Origin: an uncultured Bacteroidota bacterium | Lineage (GTDB): Bacteria > Bacteroidota > Bacteroidia > AKYH767-A > OLB10 | NCBI GenBank assembly: GCA_903847585.1 | Contig: CAINEC010000017.1 | Coordinates: 1 to 42,974, forward strand | Direction of reading: 5' to 3' | Length of the DNA: 42,974 nt | Notes under the pieces: generated by a model | The model's input: the letters and a program-made list of their open reading frames with translations, nothing else | Told to the model about the DNA's origin: nothing | Databases searched by the model: none | Position numbers and translations under genes: made by a program | Part shown: positions 25,838-35,053 of the stretch, piece after piece | Layout of the letters: each line of letters opens with the position of its first letter | Numbering within the stretch: the first letter of the stretch is position 1

Positions 25838-27885
25838 TATGCGATGGTGCTTCCGTTAGTTGTTTTTGTTGATGGCTGTACGAAAATCAATTTACCGTTT
25901 TCATCTTCTGCCATTAGTATCATTCCGTTTGATTCAATCCCGCGTAATTTTCGAGGAGCCAAATTTGCTAACAATGTCACTTGTTGTCCAACAATATCTT
26001 CTGGTTTAAAATGCATTGCTATTCCTGAAACTACTGTGCGTTGATCGATGCCAGTATCTATCGTAAGCTTTAATAATTTATCAGCCTTCTCTACTTTTTC
26101 TGCAGCAATGATGGTCCCCACACGCAAATCCATTTTAGCAAAATCATCATACGTTGTGGTTTCTTTCAATGGCTTTAATGCTGTTGTTTCTTCTGATGTT
26201 GCGGTAGCTTCTTCATTCGCTTTTTTAGAAGCCATCAATTTATCAATCTGCTGTTGCACTGCTTCGTCTTCAACCTTATCAAATAACAAACCTACTGTTC
26301 CTAATGAATGTCCTGCTTGAATTAAATTTCCTGTAAACGCATTCGTCCAATCATAATGCGAAATATTCAACATACTTCTGATCTTCTCTGCTGTAAATGG
26401 AAGGAAGGGTTCACACAATGAAGCAAGCGCTGCTGTAATTTCCAATGAAATATTTAAGATGGTTTCTACACGAGCTACATCTGTTTTATAAAGCTTCCAC
26501 GGTTCTGTATCCGCTAAATATTTATTTCCTACACGTGCTAAATCCATCATATGCGCAAGCGCTTCGCGGAAACGATATTTTTCTAAACTCTCTTTTACTT
26601 GATTTGAAATCGTCTCAATTGATGTCAAACAAGTTTGATCCATTTCATTTAATGTACCTCTTGCAGGAACTTTATTATCAAAATATTTTCCTGTTAACAC
26701 CAAAGTTCTATTCACAAAATTTCCAAGCACAGCAACTAACTCATTGTTGTTTCTATCTTGAAAATCTTTCCATGTAAAATCATTATCTTTTGTCTCTGGT
26801 GCAGTTGAACATAATACATAACGAAGGACATCTTGCTTGTCTTTAAAATCGATTAAGTATTCATGTAACCAAACTGCCCAGTTTCTTGAGGTAGAAATTT
26901 TATCTCCTTCTAAATTTAAAAACTCGTTCGCGGGAACATTTTCAGGGAGAATATAATCGCCATGCGCTTTTAACATCGCAGGGAAAATAATACAATGAAA
27001 AACGATATTGTCTTTACCAATAAAGTGAATCAGTTTCGTATCCTTATTTTTCCAATAGCTTTCCCAATCGTTTGGTAATAATGCTTTCGTAGCAGAGATA
27101 TATCCGATAGGTGCATCAAACCATACATACAATACTTTTCCTTCGTTACCCGGAATCGGAACGGGAACCCCCCAATCTAAATCACGCGTCACCGCTCTTG
27201 GTTGTAATCCTTGGTCTAACCAGCTTTTACACTGACCAAATACCGATTTCTTCCAGCTATCTTCTTTGCTTAATAACCATTCATTCAACCACTCATTTTG
27301 CATTTTATCAAGTGGGAGATACCAATGTTTTGTTTTTTTAAGTATTGGTGCTTTACCGCTTAATTGAGAGTGTGGGTTAATTAATTCCTTCGGACTTAAA
27401 CTTGTTCCGCACTTTTCGCACTGATCGCCATAGGCACCAGGGTTGGCGCACTTAGGACAAGTACCTGTGATGTAGCGATCAGCCAAAAACATATTGGCTT
27501 CTTCATCAAAATATTGTTCGCTTTCCTCCTCTGTAAAAAGACCATCGTCATATAATTTTTTGAAAAATCCAGAAGCAGTTTCATGATGTATAGCATCAGA
27601 AGTACGATGATAGATATCGAAAGAAATTCCGAATTCCTTAAAGGCATCACGCATCATTGCATTGTATTTATCAACTACTTGCTGAGGCGAAACACCGTCT
27701 TTCTTCGCGCGAATCGTAATTGGAACTCCATGTTCATCACTTCCACAAATGAATTTTACATCTCTATTCATCAAACGCAAATAGCGAACATAAATATCAG
27801 AGGGTAAATAACATCCTGCGATATGGCCAATATGCAAAGGACCATTCGCGTAGGGAAGTGCAGCTGTAACTAAATATTTTGACAT
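25837..27885 (-). CDS. metG: Methionyl-tRNA synthetase
   Basis: MetG charges tRNA-Met. The ATG at 27885 ([21 protein letters not shown]) is the family start; the extra 25 residues of the longer frame have no family match. The class I HIGH motif is HIGH in PLHIGHIAG. The zinc knuckle [18 protein letters not shown], the KISTSRN form of the KMSKS loop and the helical anticodon domain follow. The last 110 residues are the EMAP-II-like tRNA-binding/dimerisation domain ([23 protein letters not shown]), so this is the long two-part form (682 residues). It is translationally coupled with the endonuclease gene. Confidence 0.97.
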   Translation of the reverse strand: MSKYLVTAALPYANGPLHIGHIAGCYLPSDIYVRYLRLMNRDVKFICGSDEHGVPITIRAKKDGVSPQQVVDKYNAMMRDAFKEFGISFDIYHRTSDAIHHETASGFFKKLYDDGLFTEEESEQYFDEEANMFLADRYITGTCPKCANPGAYGDQCEKCGTSLSPKELINPHSQLSGKAPILKKTKHWYLPLDKMQNEWLNEWLLSKEDSWKKSVFGQCKSWLDQGLQPRAVTRDLDWGVPVPIPGNEGKVLYVWFDAPIGYISATKALLPNDWESYWKNKDTKLIHFIGKDNIVFHCIIFPAMLKAHGDYILPENVPANEFLNLEGDKISTSRNWAVWLHEYLIDFKDKQDVLRYVLCSTAPETKDNDFTWKDFQDRNNNELVAVLGNFVNRTLVLTGKYFDNKVPARGTLNEMDQTCLTSIETISNQVKESLEKYRFREALAHMMDLARVGNKYLADTEPWKLYKTDVARVETILNISLEITAALASLCEPFLPFTAEKIRSMLNISHYDWTNAFTGNLIQAGHSLGTVGLLFDKVEDEAVQQQIDKLMASKKANEEATATSEETTALKPLKETTTYDDFAKMDLRVGTIIAAEKVEKADKLLKLTIDTGIDQRTVVSGIAMHFKPEDIVGQQVTLLANLAPRKLRGIESNGMILMAEDENGKLIFVQPSTKTTNGSTIA

Positions 27886-27998
27886 TCTTCTCTTATTTCT
27901 CTGCAAATTTACTTTTTCCGACTCACTTTTATGGATGAGAGGCAGAGTATTTTTATTCACAAATCAAGGGTTCTCTTTAAAAATCTATTGTATTGATT

Positions 27999-28006
27999 TA
28001 CTTTCG
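27999..28006 (+). promoter_or_regulatory. -7-like box before the LD-carboxypeptidase gene
   Basis: TACTTTCG differs from TAnnTTTG at one base and ends 7 bp before the ATG at 28014. No clear -33 element is seen. Confidence 0.3.
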
Positions 28007-28013
28007 TGGCGCT

Positions 28014-28937
28014 ATGAAAACAATTCCTCCATTTCTGCAACCGGGCGATGTAATTGGTATTTGCGCTCCCGCTCGTAAAGTTTCATCCGATGAGATGAAG
28101 GATGGTATCAATTGGCTTACTTCAAAAGGATTTAAAGTGAAGGAAAGTCAGCACTTATACGGTCAAAACAACCAGTTTTCTGGTACCGATGAGGAAAGGA
28201 CATCCGACTTACAATCGCTGATTAACGATACAGAAGTAAAGGCCATTTTTTTTGCACGCGGTGGATATGGCTGTGCCCGAATAATTGATCGTATTGATTT
28301 TTCTCCGTTGGAAAAACATCCGAAGTGGCTGGTTGGATTTAGTGATATGACCGTTATTCATTCGCATATAAACGCGCATCATGGTGTTGGTACTTTACAT
28401 GCTCCGATGATGATTAATCTGCTTCAAGAGAAAAGAAATGATGAAGCGGCTAATGCAATAATCGATATTCTAACGGGAAAGAATATCCGTTATTCGGAAA
28501 AAAACCTGAATTCACTGAATAGAAACGGCGTTTGTGAAGGAGAATTTGTTGGAGGAAATTTATCATTGCTTTATGCACTTGCAGGAACACCAAGTGATAT
28601 TTCAACAGACGGAAAAATTCTTTTTATCGAGGATCTCGATGAGTATTTATACCATATCGACCGAATGATGATGCAGCTAAAAAGAGCAGGTAAGTTAACC
28701 CATTTGAAAGGACTTGTTGTTGGTGGCATGAGTGATATGCGAGACAATGCCATTCCTTTTGGAAAGTCTGCCATCGAAATTATTGCAGAGGCAGTTGCAG
28801 AATATGATTATCCTGTTTGCTTCGATTTTCCTTCAGGACATATCGACAGAAATCTGCCCATGGTTTTAGGAGCAGATGTACGATTAGAAGTTGGAAATGA
28901 AGTAACCTTAACCTTTTTATATGATGCAGCATCTTGA
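28014..28937 (+). CDS. LD-carboxypeptidase (S66, LdcA-type)
   Basis: This family removes the terminal D-Ala from muropeptide tetrapeptides during peptidoglycan recycling. The ATG at 28014 (MKTIPPFLQPGDVIGICAPA) matches the family N-terminus; the TTG 21 bp earlier adds residues with no counterpart. The 307-residue protein has the triad: S110 in GFSDMT, E206 in LFIEDLDEYLYH and H276 in FPSGHID. ARGGYGCARIIDRIDF is also conserved. No signal peptide is present, so it acts in the cytoplasm. The end overlaps yraN by 17 bp. Confidence 0.94.
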   Translation: MKTIPPFLQPGDVIGICAPARKVSSDEMKDGINWLTSKGFKVKESQHLYGQNNQFSGTDEERTSDLQSLINDTEVKAIFFARGGYGCARIIDRIDFSPLEKHPKWLVGFSDMTVIHSHINAHHGVGTLHAPMMINLLQEKRNDEAANAIIDILTGKNIRYSEKNLNSLNRNGVCEGEFVGGNLSLLYALAGTPSDISTDGKILFIEDLDEYLYHIDRMMMQLKRAGKLTHLKGLVVGGMSDMRDNAIPFGKSAIEIIAEAVAEYDYPVCFDFPSGHIDRNLPMVLGADVRLEVGNEVTLTFLYDAAS

Positions 28938-29277
28938 AGTTGGGGCGCAAGGCGAGGAAATTGCGCAAGACTTTCTTAAAAATTTAGGCTATCACATTTT
29001 AGAGCAAAACTGGCGCTATAAGCACAAAGAAATCGACTTGATTGCGCTCGATAAAAATGATTTAGTGATTATTGAAGTCAAGACGCGTAGATCGAAAAGA
29101 CATGGTGAAACGGAAGATTTTATCAGCTATCAAAAAATAAATTTTTTAGCCGATGCGGCGGGGAAATATGTAGAGCGCTTCAAGCAAGAATTAAACATCC
29201 GGTTTGATGTAATTACCGTTTATCTTTTAGGAGAAGAAGTAGAGGTAGAACATACGAAAGAGGCATTTTATCCTTAA
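28921..29277 (+). CDS. yraN: UPF0102 (YraN) nuclease-fold protein
   Basis: A 118-residue protein of the YraN family, which has the restriction-endonuclease fold. The PD-(D/E)xK-like core is EIDLIALDKNDLVIIEVKTRRS (about residues 37-58), preceded by the family N-terminus GAQGEEIAQDFLKNLGYHILEQNWR. The biological role of the family is not settled. The start overlaps the LD-carboxypeptidase stop; either of two adjacent ATG codons could be used. Confidence 0.93.
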   Translation: MMQHLEVGAQGEEIAQDFLKNLGYHILEQNWRYKHKEIDLIALDKNDLVIIEVKTRRSKRHGETEDFISYQKINFLADAAGKYVERFKQELNIRFDVITVYLLGEEVEVEHTKEAFYP

Positions 29278-29327
29278 TTCGTTTAATCGGCTTTTTATTC
29301 CGACCTTTGCAGCATACTAAGTACCAC

Positions 29328-31064
29328 ATGAAAAAGTCTTTTAAGCCACGTCGCAACGAATCAGGCAGCGATAAACCAGGACCAAGAAAAAGAAGCAGTC
29401 AGGATAAACCAGCGGGAAGAAGAAGCAGTTCCGATAGAAATCAGGATGAAAAGCCATCTTCGTTCAAAACTCGCCGTTCTAACTTTAATAATTTCGATAA
29501 TCCGAGGTTTATAAACGACAAAGACAGCGTTACGAAGAAAGCAGGATGGGATGATTTTGATGGCCCTTCTGAAAGAAAGCGTCCTTCAAGAGACAATGAT
29601 GATCGTCCGAAGAGAAGTTTCTCACGCGATAACGACGACCGACCAAAAAGAAGTTTTTCGAGAGATAATGATGATCGTCCGAAGAGGAGTTTCTCGCGTG
29701 ACAATGACGACAGACCAAAAAGAAGTTTTTCGAGAGATAATGATGACCGTCCGAAGAGAACTTTCTCGCGTGATAATGACGACAGACCCAAAAGAAGTTT
29801 TTCAAGAGATAATGATGATCGTCCGAAAAGAACTTTCTCGCGTGACAACGAAGACAGACCTAAGAGAAGTTTTTCAAGAGATAATGATGACCGTCCAAAG
29901 AGAGCTTTCTCACGTGATAACGACGACAAACCGAAGAGAAGTTATTCTCGCGACAACGACGACAGACCAAAAAGAAGTTTTTCGAGAGATAGTGAAGACC
30001 GTCCAAAGAGAGCTTTCTCGCGCGATAATGACGACAGACCAAAGAGAAGTTATTCTCGCGACAATGAAGACAAGCCGAAGAGAGCTTACTCACGCGATAA
30101 CGACGACAAACCGAAAAGAAGTTATTCTCGCGACAATGAAGACAAGCCGAAGAGAGCATACTCGCGTGATAACGACGATAGACCAAAAAGAAATTTTTCG
30201 AAAGATGATGATCGTCCGAAGAGAAGTTATAACAAATCAGACAAAGGCGAATCAAAGAGAGGTTATTCAGCAGGACGTGAAGAGTTTCGTTCGAAAAAAT
30301 CACAACGTGGAACCTTCACTGAGAATGGAGCTATTCGCTTAAACCGTTATATATCTATGGCGGGGATTTGTTCTCGTCGTGAGGCCGATGAAATGATTCT
30401 TGCAGGTGTAGTTTCTGTGAACGGTCAAGTTGTTACTGAATTAGGTACTAAAGTAGAGGCTGGAGATGATATTCGTTATAACGGAGAGCGTTTGAAGAAT
30501 GAAACACATCGTTATATTTTGTTGAACAAGCCAAAGGATTATATCACAACCATGGAAGATCCTACCGCAAGAAAAACGGTAATGGAATTAGTTTCTGGTG
30601 CTTGTCGAGAGCGTATTTATCCTGTAGGACGTTTAGATCGTTTAACAACAGGATTATTATTGTTCACTAACGATGGTGATTTAGCAAAAGTGTTGACGCA
30701 TCCAAGTTCATTGGTGCGTAAAATATATCATGTGGAGTTGAATAAAAACGTGAAGGCTGCCGACTTAAAACTTATTGCCGAAGGGATTGAACTGGAAGAT
30801 GGTTTTATGCAGGTTGATCAAGTAGCGTATGATGGCGATGGATCTGATAAAAAAATGGTGGGCTTACAAATTCACTCAGGTAAAAACAGAATTGTTCGTC
30901 GTATTTTCGAACACTTAGGTTATGAAGTTGTCAAACTTGATCGTGTAATGTTTGCTGGCTTGACTAAAAAAGATTTACCAAGAGGAAGATATCGTTCGTT
31001 AACGGAGACAGAAGTAGGAATGCTGAAAATGATTTCTCCAAAACGAATGAAGGGCTTGCGTTAA
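29328..31064 (+). CDS. rluB: RluB-type 23S rRNA pseudouridine synthase with long repeat N-terminus
   Basis: The C-terminal half is an RsuA/RluB-family pseudouridine synthase: an S4 RNA-binding domain (about residues 335-385, IRLNRYISMAGICSRREADEM) and a catalytic domain with the Asp motif YPVGRLDRLTTGLLLFTNDGDL and IHSGKNRIVRRIFEHLGYEV. Homologues modify 23S rRNA; the exact site is inferred. The N-terminal 330 residues are disordered, Arg/Lys/Asp/Ser-rich and contain 17 copies of the 12-residue unit RDNDDRPKRSFS plus one shortened copy. I chose the ATG at 29328 (MKKSFKPRR) over a TTG at 29307. GACCTTTG (29302-29309) is a possible -7 box. Confidence 0.93.
   Translation: MKKSFKPRRNESGSDKPGPRKRSSQDKPAGRRSSSDRNQDEKPSSFKTRRSNFNNFDNPRFINDKDSVTKKAGWDDFDGPSERKRPSRDNDDRPKRSFSRDNDDRPKRSFSRDNDDRPKRSFSRDNDDRPKRSFSRDNDDRPKRTFSRDNDDRPKRSFSRDNDDRPKRTFSRDNEDRPKRSFSRDNDDRPKRAFSRDNDDKPKRSYSRDNDDRPKRSFSRDSEDRPKRAFSRDNDDRPKRSYSRDNEDKPKRAYSRDNDDKPKRSYSRDNEDKPKRAYSRDNDDRPKRNFSKDDDRPKRSYNKSDKGESKRGYSAGREEFRSKKSQRGTFTENGAIRLNRYISMAGICSRREADEMILAGVVSVNGQVVTELGTKVEAGDDIRYNGERLKNETHRYILLNKPKDYITTMEDPTARKTVMELVSGACRERIYPVGRLDRLTTGLLLFTNDGDLAKVLTHPSSLVRKIYHVELNKNVKAADLKLIAEGIELEDGFMQVDQVAYDGDGSDKKMVGLQIHSGKNRIVRRIFEHLGYEVVKLDRVMFAGLTKKDLPRGRYRSLTETEVGMLKMISPKRMKGLR
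29589..30233 (+). repeat. 36-bp in-frame tandem repeat inside rluB
   Basis: Seventeen 36-bp units run from 29589 to 30200, followed by one 33-bp degenerate unit. They encode RDNDDRPKRSFS with changes mostly at S/T/A, F/Y, D/E and R/K. Units near the start are closest to one another and those near the end more diverged. Because the unit is a multiple of three and lacks stops in other frames, several long spurious frames open across it on both strands; none looks like a gene. Confidence 0.97.
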
Positions 31065-31109
31065 TCAAAAAAACAAATTGTTCTATTAAATTTCTTAATT
31101 CATCAAAAA

Positions 31110-33989
31110 ATGAGTCGCGTTTGTATTTATTTAACATTCTCTTTTCTTTTTTTAATGCAGCATTCGTTTGCGCAATTAACTCAACAATGGCTACGAACTC
31201 ATAATGTTCGTGCAAACTCATCTGACAGGGTTCAAAATATTTATCCAACCGTAAACGGAGATGTTATTGTTTCCGGAAGCTCCGCTGGTAAAAGAAATTC
31301 CCTTGATGCTTTCGCAATGCGCTATGCAAGTAACGGCGATACACTTTGGTTTTATCGTTACGACGGAACTGCGTTAAGTGATGATTACGCTTATGCAATG
31401 GCCGTTGATGCCAACGAGAATGTGTACTTAACTGGAAAGTCGAGAGCAGCTTCTACAGGATGGGATGAATTAATCACCATCAAATTAAATTCTTCAGGTG
31501 TTCAACAATGGGTCTATCGTTATTCACCAACAGGTGGTGGCGATAGTCGCGGAAATAGCATTACTGTAGACCCTAACGGTAACGTCTATGTGGCAGGATG
31601 GTTTGATGGACCTTCATCAAGTCAGGATTGGTTGGTTATTAAATTTAATCCGAGTGGTACAGTACAATGGACAGACATTAAAAACAGTGCATTAAGCGGA
31701 ACCGACGAGTGTAATAAAATAATCATTGATGCAATTGGAAATCCTGTTGCATGTGGATACATGTATAATAGTGTAGCGAACGGATATGTGAATGCCTATG
31801 TGAAAAAGTATAATGCTGCAGGAGTAATGATTTGGGAGGACTATTACACAAATCCCGTAATTAATTATACCGACAATGCAGTCGATTTAAAAGAAAATAG
31901 TGTAGGGGATATAATAGTGGTTGGAGAAACAACCAACGCTACTGGATTTAATCGTGATCCATTTGTAATTTCTTATTCTCCCTTAGGCGTAAGAAATTAT
32001 ACTTTGATTGTTCCAGATAGTGGATCAAATGATGTTTCTGTCATGGATATGGATCTTGATAATAACAACAATATCTATTTCACCAGTTATGATTTTAATA
32101 ACATCTTAGTTTCAAAAGTAAATAGCAGTGGTGTTTTTCAATGGAAAAGATTCTGGAGAGGCTCCATACCTTTTTCATATGATGTTTCTTTTTCTATCGG
32201 ATTAGATGCTAACGGTAATGCCTATACTACAGGAAGAGGTATCTATCCTGGTCCGCCTTACTACGGGAATGGCGGTACTGATAACTTGGTAATTGCTAAG
32301 TTTGGAACTAATGGAGATTCTCTTTGGACGTATAGAACTTTATTAACAGGAACAGCGTCAATGGGATTTGCCTTAGCTGTTCGCGATAACAAAGTATATG
32401 CGGGTGGTTTTGCTACGGATACTGCAGAGGTAAATGAAAATTTATTGACCGTTGTAGTAGATACCGCTGGTCAGTTATTAAATCAATGGACGTACAACGG
32501 AGTAGGCGAGGCGATCACATTAGGACAATTTGTTTGTAGTGATGCGAATAACAATATTTATTGCGCAGCTACTGTGAATCGTCAGTATTATCACGGTTAT
32601 GATATTGCTGTCGTGAAATATAATTCAGCAGGAACATTACTGTGGGAGTCGATTTATACTTCTCCAGGATGGAAAAATGATACAATCACCGCATTTCGAT
32701 TAGATCATCTTGGTCAACCAATCATTAGTTTATCGACGGATACAAATGCTAACAATTCTGGCTATCAATTATCATTGTTGAAAATGGATGTTGATGGACA
32801 TTTCATTGATACCGCTGTTTACACATCTACTATTGGTAGTAATTCTTTTGCAAGCGATATGATTATTGGCAACAGCAACGATATTTATTTAGCATCGAAG
32901 TCAAATGATGGAAGAGGATTGTTGATGCATTGCGATTCTAATTTAAATGTTACATGGTCTGCAACGATAGATAGTACCTTGTTTACACCTTCTGAAATTA
33001 ATCAGTTGGCGTTATTTAACAATGGAGATGTTGGACTTGCTGGATACATTCAGTCGGGACCAGGCAATATGTGGTACGGCGTATTACAGCGATACGATTC
33101 AACAGGTGCAAGGCTTTGGAATATTCCTGTTGACTCTGCCAATGTAGCGGATAATGCGAAGGGACTTGCGATTAATGCTGCGGATGAAGTAGCTGTTACA
33201 GGATCAAGTGGTACTACAGCCTTTACTTGTAAGTATGATAATACAGGAACGCTTCTATGGAGAAAAATTAACAATACGAACACCTCGAGTGAGTTCGGTG
33301 TTAAATGTGGATTCCTATCTAACGGTAGTGTGGTAACGCTTTCGAGAGGATGGACAGGATTCGTAGCACAATATCAAACATCGCTTTTTGATTCGAATAC
33401 GGGCTCTTTACTTTGGACAAAAATCTACAATCAAACGGCATCCGATAGAGAGCCTAAAAAGTTGTTAGTTGATCCAAATAATAGAATTGTCACTGCTGGA
33501 TGGGAAATAAATGTCGGTTCTACCAATGCAGATTATTCATTGGTTGGTTATACTCCTACTGGCACTCAGCTATTCGCTAATAAATACACTTCTCCAGGAT
33601 TAAACCCCGATTACCTACGTGATTTATGTCGTGATTCAGTAGGTAATTACATTATTACCGGACAAAGTGCGAATGATTTCTTGAATGAGTTTTTATATAA
33701 AATGGTTACTATAAAATTTGGTAGCGGTGTGACATCGTTAGAAAATATTGCGCCGAGTAATTCAGTTTTGATTGTTTATCCTAATCCAACCAACCAATCG
33801 TTAACTATTTTAAATACAACAGTAGAAGAAATTAATCAAGTATTATTATTTGATATCAGTGGTCGCTTGATTACCACCTTCGGAAAAACAATTGAACTCG
33901 ATTTATCGACTATTCATACAGGAATGTACTTATTACAAATCAGCAAAACGAACGGAGAAATATTGAGTACACGAATAATAAAAGAATAA
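31110..33989 (+). CDS. Secreted beta-propeller-repeat (SBBP-like) protein with T9SS sorting domain
   Basis: A 959-residue exported protein. A signal peptide of about 22 residues (ending HSFA) is followed by some 15 repeats with the pattern 'aDanGNvYvtG' and 'D.lviKfnssG..qW...Y', e.g. AVDANENVYLTGKSR and VDPNGNVYVAGWFDG. This fits SBBP-type propeller repeats. The C-terminal sorting domain begins IVYPNPTNQSLTIL and ends TGMYLLQISKTNGEILSTRIIKE. It should be displayed on the surface or released; the ligand is unknown. The stop overlaps the start of the acetyltransferase gene (TAATG). Confidence 0.9.
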   Translation: MSRVCIYLTFSFLFLMQHSFAQLTQQWLRTHNVRANSSDRVQNIYPTVNGDVIVSGSSAGKRNSLDAFAMRYASNGDTLWFYRYDGTALSDDYAYAMAVDANENVYLTGKSRAASTGWDELITIKLNSSGVQQWVYRYSPTGGGDSRGNSITVDPNGNVYVAGWFDGPSSSQDWLVIKFNPSGTVQWTDIKNSALSGTDECNKIIIDAIGNPVACGYMYNSVANGYVNAYVKKYNAAGVMIWEDYYTNPVINYTDNAVDLKENSVGDIIVVGETTNATGFNRDPFVISYSPLGVRNYTLIVPDSGSNDVSVMDMDLDNNNNIYFTSYDFNNILVSKVNSSGVFQWKRFWRGSIPFSYDVSFSIGLDANGNAYTTGRGIYPGPPYYGNGGTDNLVIAKFGTNGDSLWTYRTLLTGTASMGFALAVRDNKVYAGGFATDTAEVNENLLTVVVDTAGQLLNQWTYNGVGEAITLGQFVCSDANNNIYCAATVNRQYYHGYDIAVVKYNSAGTLLWESIYTSPGWKNDTITAFRLDHLGQPIISLSTDTNANNSGYQLSLLKMDVDGHFIDTAVYTSTIGSNSFASDMIIGNSNDIYLASKSNDGRGLLMHCDSNLNVTWSATIDSTLFTPSEINQLALFNNGDVGLAGYIQSGPGNMWYGVLQRYDSTGARLWNIPVDSANVADNAKGLAINAADEVAVTGSSGTTAFTCKYDNTGTLLWRKINNTNTSSEFGVKCGFLSNGSVVTLSRGWTGFVAQYQTSLFDSNTGSLLWTKIYNQTASDREPKKLLVDPNNRIVTAGWEINVGSTNADYSLVGYTPTGTQLFANKYTSPGLNPDYLRDLCRDSVGNYIITGQSANDFLNEFLYKMVTIKFGSGVTSLENIAPSNSVLIVYPNPTNQSLTILNTTVEEINQVLLFDISGRLITTFGKTIELDLSTIHTGMYLLQISKTNGEILSTRIIKE

Positions 33990-34528
33990 TGAATGTTCTA
34001 GAAAAAATAGAGATTCATAGAGCAACTATCGCTAACATCGACGAATTACAAAAAATTAGTCGTGATACTTTTTTTGAAACGTTTGCGCATTCTACTTCCG
34101 AAGAAAACATGCGTGACTATTTAGAAAATAATTTTTCTAAAGAACAACTCTCAAAAGAAATCGAAGACGAGCATTCTGCATTTTATTTTGCTAAACTTGA
34201 AGATGTTGTAATCGGTTATTTAAAGATTAATTATTCGGGAGCACAAACAGAGCTGAACGATCAAAAATCGTTAGAGGTTGAACGCATTTACATTGTTAAG
34301 GAATTTTACGGAAAAGGTGTTGGTCAGCTGCTTTTGGATTTTGCATTACAAATCGCAAAACAACAACAAATGAATTATGTGTGGTTAGGTGTTTGGGAAG
34401 AAAATCATAGAGCCATTCAATTCTATTTAAAAAACGGGTTTATCACTTTTGATAAACATGTTTTCATGCTTGGCGAAGAAGTCCAAAACGACTTTATGAT
34501 GAAGTTGGAATTGAAGAATATCGAATAA
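33989..34528 (+). CDS. GNAT-family N-acetyltransferase
   Basis: A 179-residue cytoplasmic acetyltransferase. The acetyl-CoA-binding motif A is VERIYIVKEFYGKGVGQLLLDFALQIA (about residues 91-117), followed by YVWLGVWEENHRAIQFYLKNGF, the typical motif B end. The overall pattern IEIHRATIANIDELQKISRDTFFETFAH resembles PaiA-type polyamine acetyltransferases, but the substrate is not certain. The ATG overlaps the preceding stop by one base, so translation is probably coupled. Confidence 0.9.
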   Translation: MNVLEKIEIHRATIANIDELQKISRDTFFETFAHSTSEENMRDYLENNFSKEQLSKEIEDEHSAFYFAKLEDVVIGYLKINYSGAQTELNDQKSLEVERIYIVKEFYGKGVGQLLLDFALQIAKQQQMNYVWLGVWEENHRAIQFYLKNGFITFDKHVFMLGEEVQNDFMMKLELKNIE

Positions 34529-34539
34529 TTTTACGAAGA

Positions 34540-35043
34540 TTATTCTTTATGCTCCGGCTTTGAATTAGGATGCAAAAGCTCCATTACTGAATTTACTTTT
34601 TCATTCGGAATCATTATCGCTAATTGATAGTGAGAAATCTTCCATCCTTGCTTCGTGCGTGTAGCTACACCTGCACCTGCACAAACGCCCATCCATGTAT
34701 CTAACTTTTCATCCCACCAAGCAGTATTATTATCCGAAGAAAAATAAACATATCGTTCTATTGTTTTAAAATCCCAGGTCTTTTTACTCTCAAAATATTC
34801 CTTCGACCATTCCTGAAACTCGTTTTTTGTCCAGCGTTCAGTAGCATCCGTTCCTAAATAGATGGCGCCATCTGCCATTGCACCAAAATATTTTTCTGCA
34901 TCTGCAATGGCTGCATCGTGATGCCAATTGTTAACCAGCTCTTGTATTTCTTGTTTTTTATCAGATGCTGTGGACTGTGCATTTACATTCGAGAAAAATG
35001 CAAGCAACAAACAAAGGCCTAAAATAAAAGATGTTCTCTTCAT
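34540..35043 (-). CDS. Secreted SnoaL/DUF4440-like protein
   Basis: A 167-residue protein with a signal peptide (1-22, ending NVNAQ) and one NTF2-like domain: IQELVNNWHHDAAIADAEKYFGAMADGAIYLGTDATERW, then VYFSSDNNTAWWDEKLDT and GVATRTKQGWKISHYQLAI. Such domains bind small molecules or act as simple enzymes; this one is not assigned a function. It is 10 bp downstream of fhs and may be co-transcribed. It converges with the GNAT gene, with a weak AT-rich hairpin between them (34523-34545). Confidence 0.82.
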   Translation of the reverse strand: MKRTSFILGLCLLLAFFSNVNAQSTASDKKQEIQELVNNWHHDAAIADAEKYFGAMADGAIYLGTDATERWTKNEFQEWSKEYFESKKTWDFKTIERYVYFSSDNNTAWWDEKLDTWMGVCAGAGVATRTKQGWKISHYQLAIMIPNEKVNSVMELLHPNSKPEHKE

Positions 35044-35053
35044 ACTATTTTCT

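Noticed and set aside
26445-27341. Plus-strand frames of 76 and 110 residues inside metG
   Set aside because: They overlap conserved MetG coding sequence and show no domain or start context of their own.
29441-30342. Several long open frames on both strands across the rluB repeat
   Set aside because: They arise because a 36-bp repeat without stops keeps other frames open; their products are low-complexity repeats with no family match, and the RluB frame continues into a clear S4/synthase domain.
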